From: an uncultured Paraglaciecola sp.
GTDB taxonomy: Bacteria > Pseudomonadota > Gammaproteobacteria > Enterobacterales > Alteromonadaceae
DNA length: 6,835 bases
Direction: 5' to 3'
NCBI GenBank assembly: GCA_905479025.1
Contig: CAJQKX010000849.1
Location: 1 to 6,835 of the forward strand
The first letter of the stretch is position 1. Each line of letters opens with the position of its first letter. The position numbers were made by a program, and so were the translations under genes. Positions 5,501 through 6,835 of the stretch are shown here, in pieces. The notes beneath the pieces are model-generated. The model was not told the DNA's origin. It made no database searches and saw only the letters and a list, made by a program, of their open reading frames with translations.

Positions 5501-6835
5501 TTATTCAGGCGCTGTCCCATAAACTACCAGCAGTATAAGCAGTAAACCCACCAGCGTAACCATTATTGTAGTGTCAAGAATGTCCATTGTGTGGTCATTT
5601 TCTAATAGTGACGCTAATGTATGTAAAGTAGGGAAAAGGAATATTAACAATAAAATATTGGGTAGCGAAAACAAAATAGGTAACTCAGGATGAGTTGGGT
5701 TAACAAATGCTTGGTAATAAGCGATGGCAAGAAAGGTAAAAGGTACAATCAGAAACATCAACTGTGCAATGCCACCAAAGGCATTTGCTAGGGCTATTCC
5801 GTATTCTTTTTTACGATGGGATGTCCATAATATTACATATTCACTCATGCCCGCAAAACCGGCAAGGATCATTGCCGCTACAATCCCGCTCAATCCCATA
5901 TCTTGTATGGATAATGACGCAAAATCTGCAATACTTTCGCCTCCCAAAAATGCACTTAACACACCTATCGCTAGCAATAACATGATTTGGCCAAGACTGC
6001 TTCGCTCAACATTTTTGAAAGCCAGTTGCTGACGTTCAATCATTTCGTCTTCGGTTAACTTTAGTGTGGCCTGGACGTCATCTTCCTCTTTTCCAAGGTC
6101 TCTGAGCAACTTGTAGAGATACGCCACAAAAATAGCCAGCAGTAAAAATGTAATACCTCCCAAATCAATAGCGTCAAAAGCTTTTTTGGGGTGCCCGTTC
6201 GAAGATAAAATCAACATAACAATGCCTATAACCATCCCCAATGCCCCACCAGCAATCAACACTTGCGTACCAGCATCTGTAATGGGTTTAGGCATAAGGT
6301 ATTTGCCCTTGTAGTCTTTTGGCAGGAAATAAGAATAAATACTAAATACCAAAGCATTGTTGTAGATAGTGATCATAGCAACAATGAAGGCCGTCAAAGG
6401 ACTCACGGGTACCAGAAACCCAATAACCACCAGTTCAGGCAAAGTAGACAGGATCTCTGACACCGTCCCTGCGACATAGTGTGTCCATCCCATTCGTGCC
6501 GCAAAGCGTTCGGTGGCAGTCACTAAAACCTGGCAGGCCACCTGAATAATAATCAGTCCAGTCACAAGTGAAAATATGGCTTCAAGATAGTGAGGGAGAC
6601 CAATCGGATAGACATCGAGAAGAAATAAGGCTATCCATAACAGATATCCCACAGCCATCCTCACGACCCAAGGTGGGATGTCATACTTGTGCAAATAAGC
6701 AGGTCGGCCTAGATGTAAGATGGATAACCTGTCGGGGTCTATGCCTGTTTTACGCAAATATTTGTGTAGTGCTGACGGAGCACCAGGTAAACCAGCGGTA
6801 ACTTCAGGTCTTACCGATTTTCGACGTTCAGATTG
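5501..6835 (-). CDS. Ca2+/cation antiporter (CaCA)-type membrane protein, 5' end off the right edge
   Basis: A polytopic inner-membrane protein of the sodium/calcium exchanger type. Positions here count from a TTG at 6757; the frame stays open through 26 more codons to the window edge with no ATG, so the real start is outside and the protein exceeds 444 residues. About 11 hydrophobic segments are visible, near 29-48, 56-80, 97-118, 120-143, 164-185, 198-216, 255-273, 289-311, 319-345, 362-385 and 395-414. The two inverted CaCA repeats show as GTVSEILSTLPELV at 97-110 (the TSxPE motif with Glu108) with IYNNAL at 131-136, and AGFAGMSEYVILWTSHRKKEYGIA split over 299-322 (Glu306) with ANAFGGIAQ at 324-332. 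A charged cytoplasmic loop (KEEDDVQATLKLTEDEMIER, about 223-242) separates the halves, as is usual. The canonical GSN of repeat 2 is replaced by GGI, so ion specificity (Ca2+, Na+ or H+) cannot be read. Nothing nearby indicates the transported ion. Family good, substrate uncertain. Confidence 0.83.
   Translation of the reverse strand, partial: QSERRKSVRPEVTAGLPGAPSALHKYLRKTGIDPDRLSILHLGRPAYLHKYDIPPWVVRMAVGYLLWIALFLLDVYPIGLPHYLEAIFSLVTGLIIIQVACQVLVTATERFAARMGWTHYVAGTVSEILSTLPELVVIGFLVPVSPLTAFIVAMITIYNNALVFSIYSYFLPKDYKGKYLMPKPITDAGTQVLIAGGALGMVIGIVMLILSSNGHPKKAFDAIDLGGITFLLLAIFVAYLYKLLRDLGKEEDDVQATLKLTEDEMIERQQLAFKNVERSSLGQIMLLLAIGVLSAFLGGESIADFASLSIQDMGLSGIVAAMILAGFAGMSEYVILWTSHRKKEYGIALANAFGGIAQLMFLIVPFTFLAIAYYQAFVNPTHPELPILFSLPNILLLIFLFPTLHTLASLLENDHTMDILDTTIMVTLVGLLLILLVVYGTAPE

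Overview
The window reads as ordinary chromosomal DNA from a moderately AT-rich marine-type gammaproteobacterium. The order Alteromonadales (Shewanella/Alteromonas/Glaciecola relatives) is most likely. This is inferred from a DUF2956 protein, a YegD-type Hsp70 and an IDO/PrnB-like plus kynureninase-like gene pair that I recall from Shewanella genomes. I see no tRNA, rRNA, CRISPR array, insertion sequence or phage gene.

Layout, left to right. (1) Positions 1-1340, minus strand: a YegD-like Hsp70 ATPase whose C-terminus lies off the left edge. (2) Positions 1341-1707: non-coding. (3) Positions 1708-4019, minus strand: a translationally coupled two-gene operon. The promoter-proximal gene encodes a heme-dioxygenase-fold protein of the indoleamine 2,3-dioxygenase/PrnB superfamily. 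The second encodes a kynureninase-like PLP enzyme and overlaps the first by 4 bp (ATGA). (4) Positions 4020-4189: a divergent AT-rich control region. (5) Positions 4190-4657, plus strand: an Lrp/AsnC-family regulator. (6) Positions 4658-5030: a non-coding convergent region with several short dyads. (7) Positions 5031-5342, minus strand: a DUF2956 protein with one C-terminal membrane anchor. (8) Positions 5501-6835, minus strand: a polytopic membrane protein of the Ca2+/cation antiporter (CaCA) type. Its reading frame stays open to the right edge, so its start is outside the window.

The part most likely to be a coherent and poorly described system is 1708-4657. An IDO-fold heme enzyme, a kynureninase-like hydrolase and a divergent Lrp-type regulator have the layout of a small aromatic amino-acid catabolic unit. 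Tryptophan or a tryptophan-like substrate would be oxygenated, the product cleaved, and the regulator would sense an amino acid. Lrp/AsnC-type KynR controls the kynurenine pathway in Pseudomonas in a comparable way. There is no formamidase gene here, and both enzymes differ from the classical ones, so the substrate may not be tryptophan/kynurenine. A G8 homopolymer sits in the active-site GTP loop of the PLP enzyme and is a possible slippage point.
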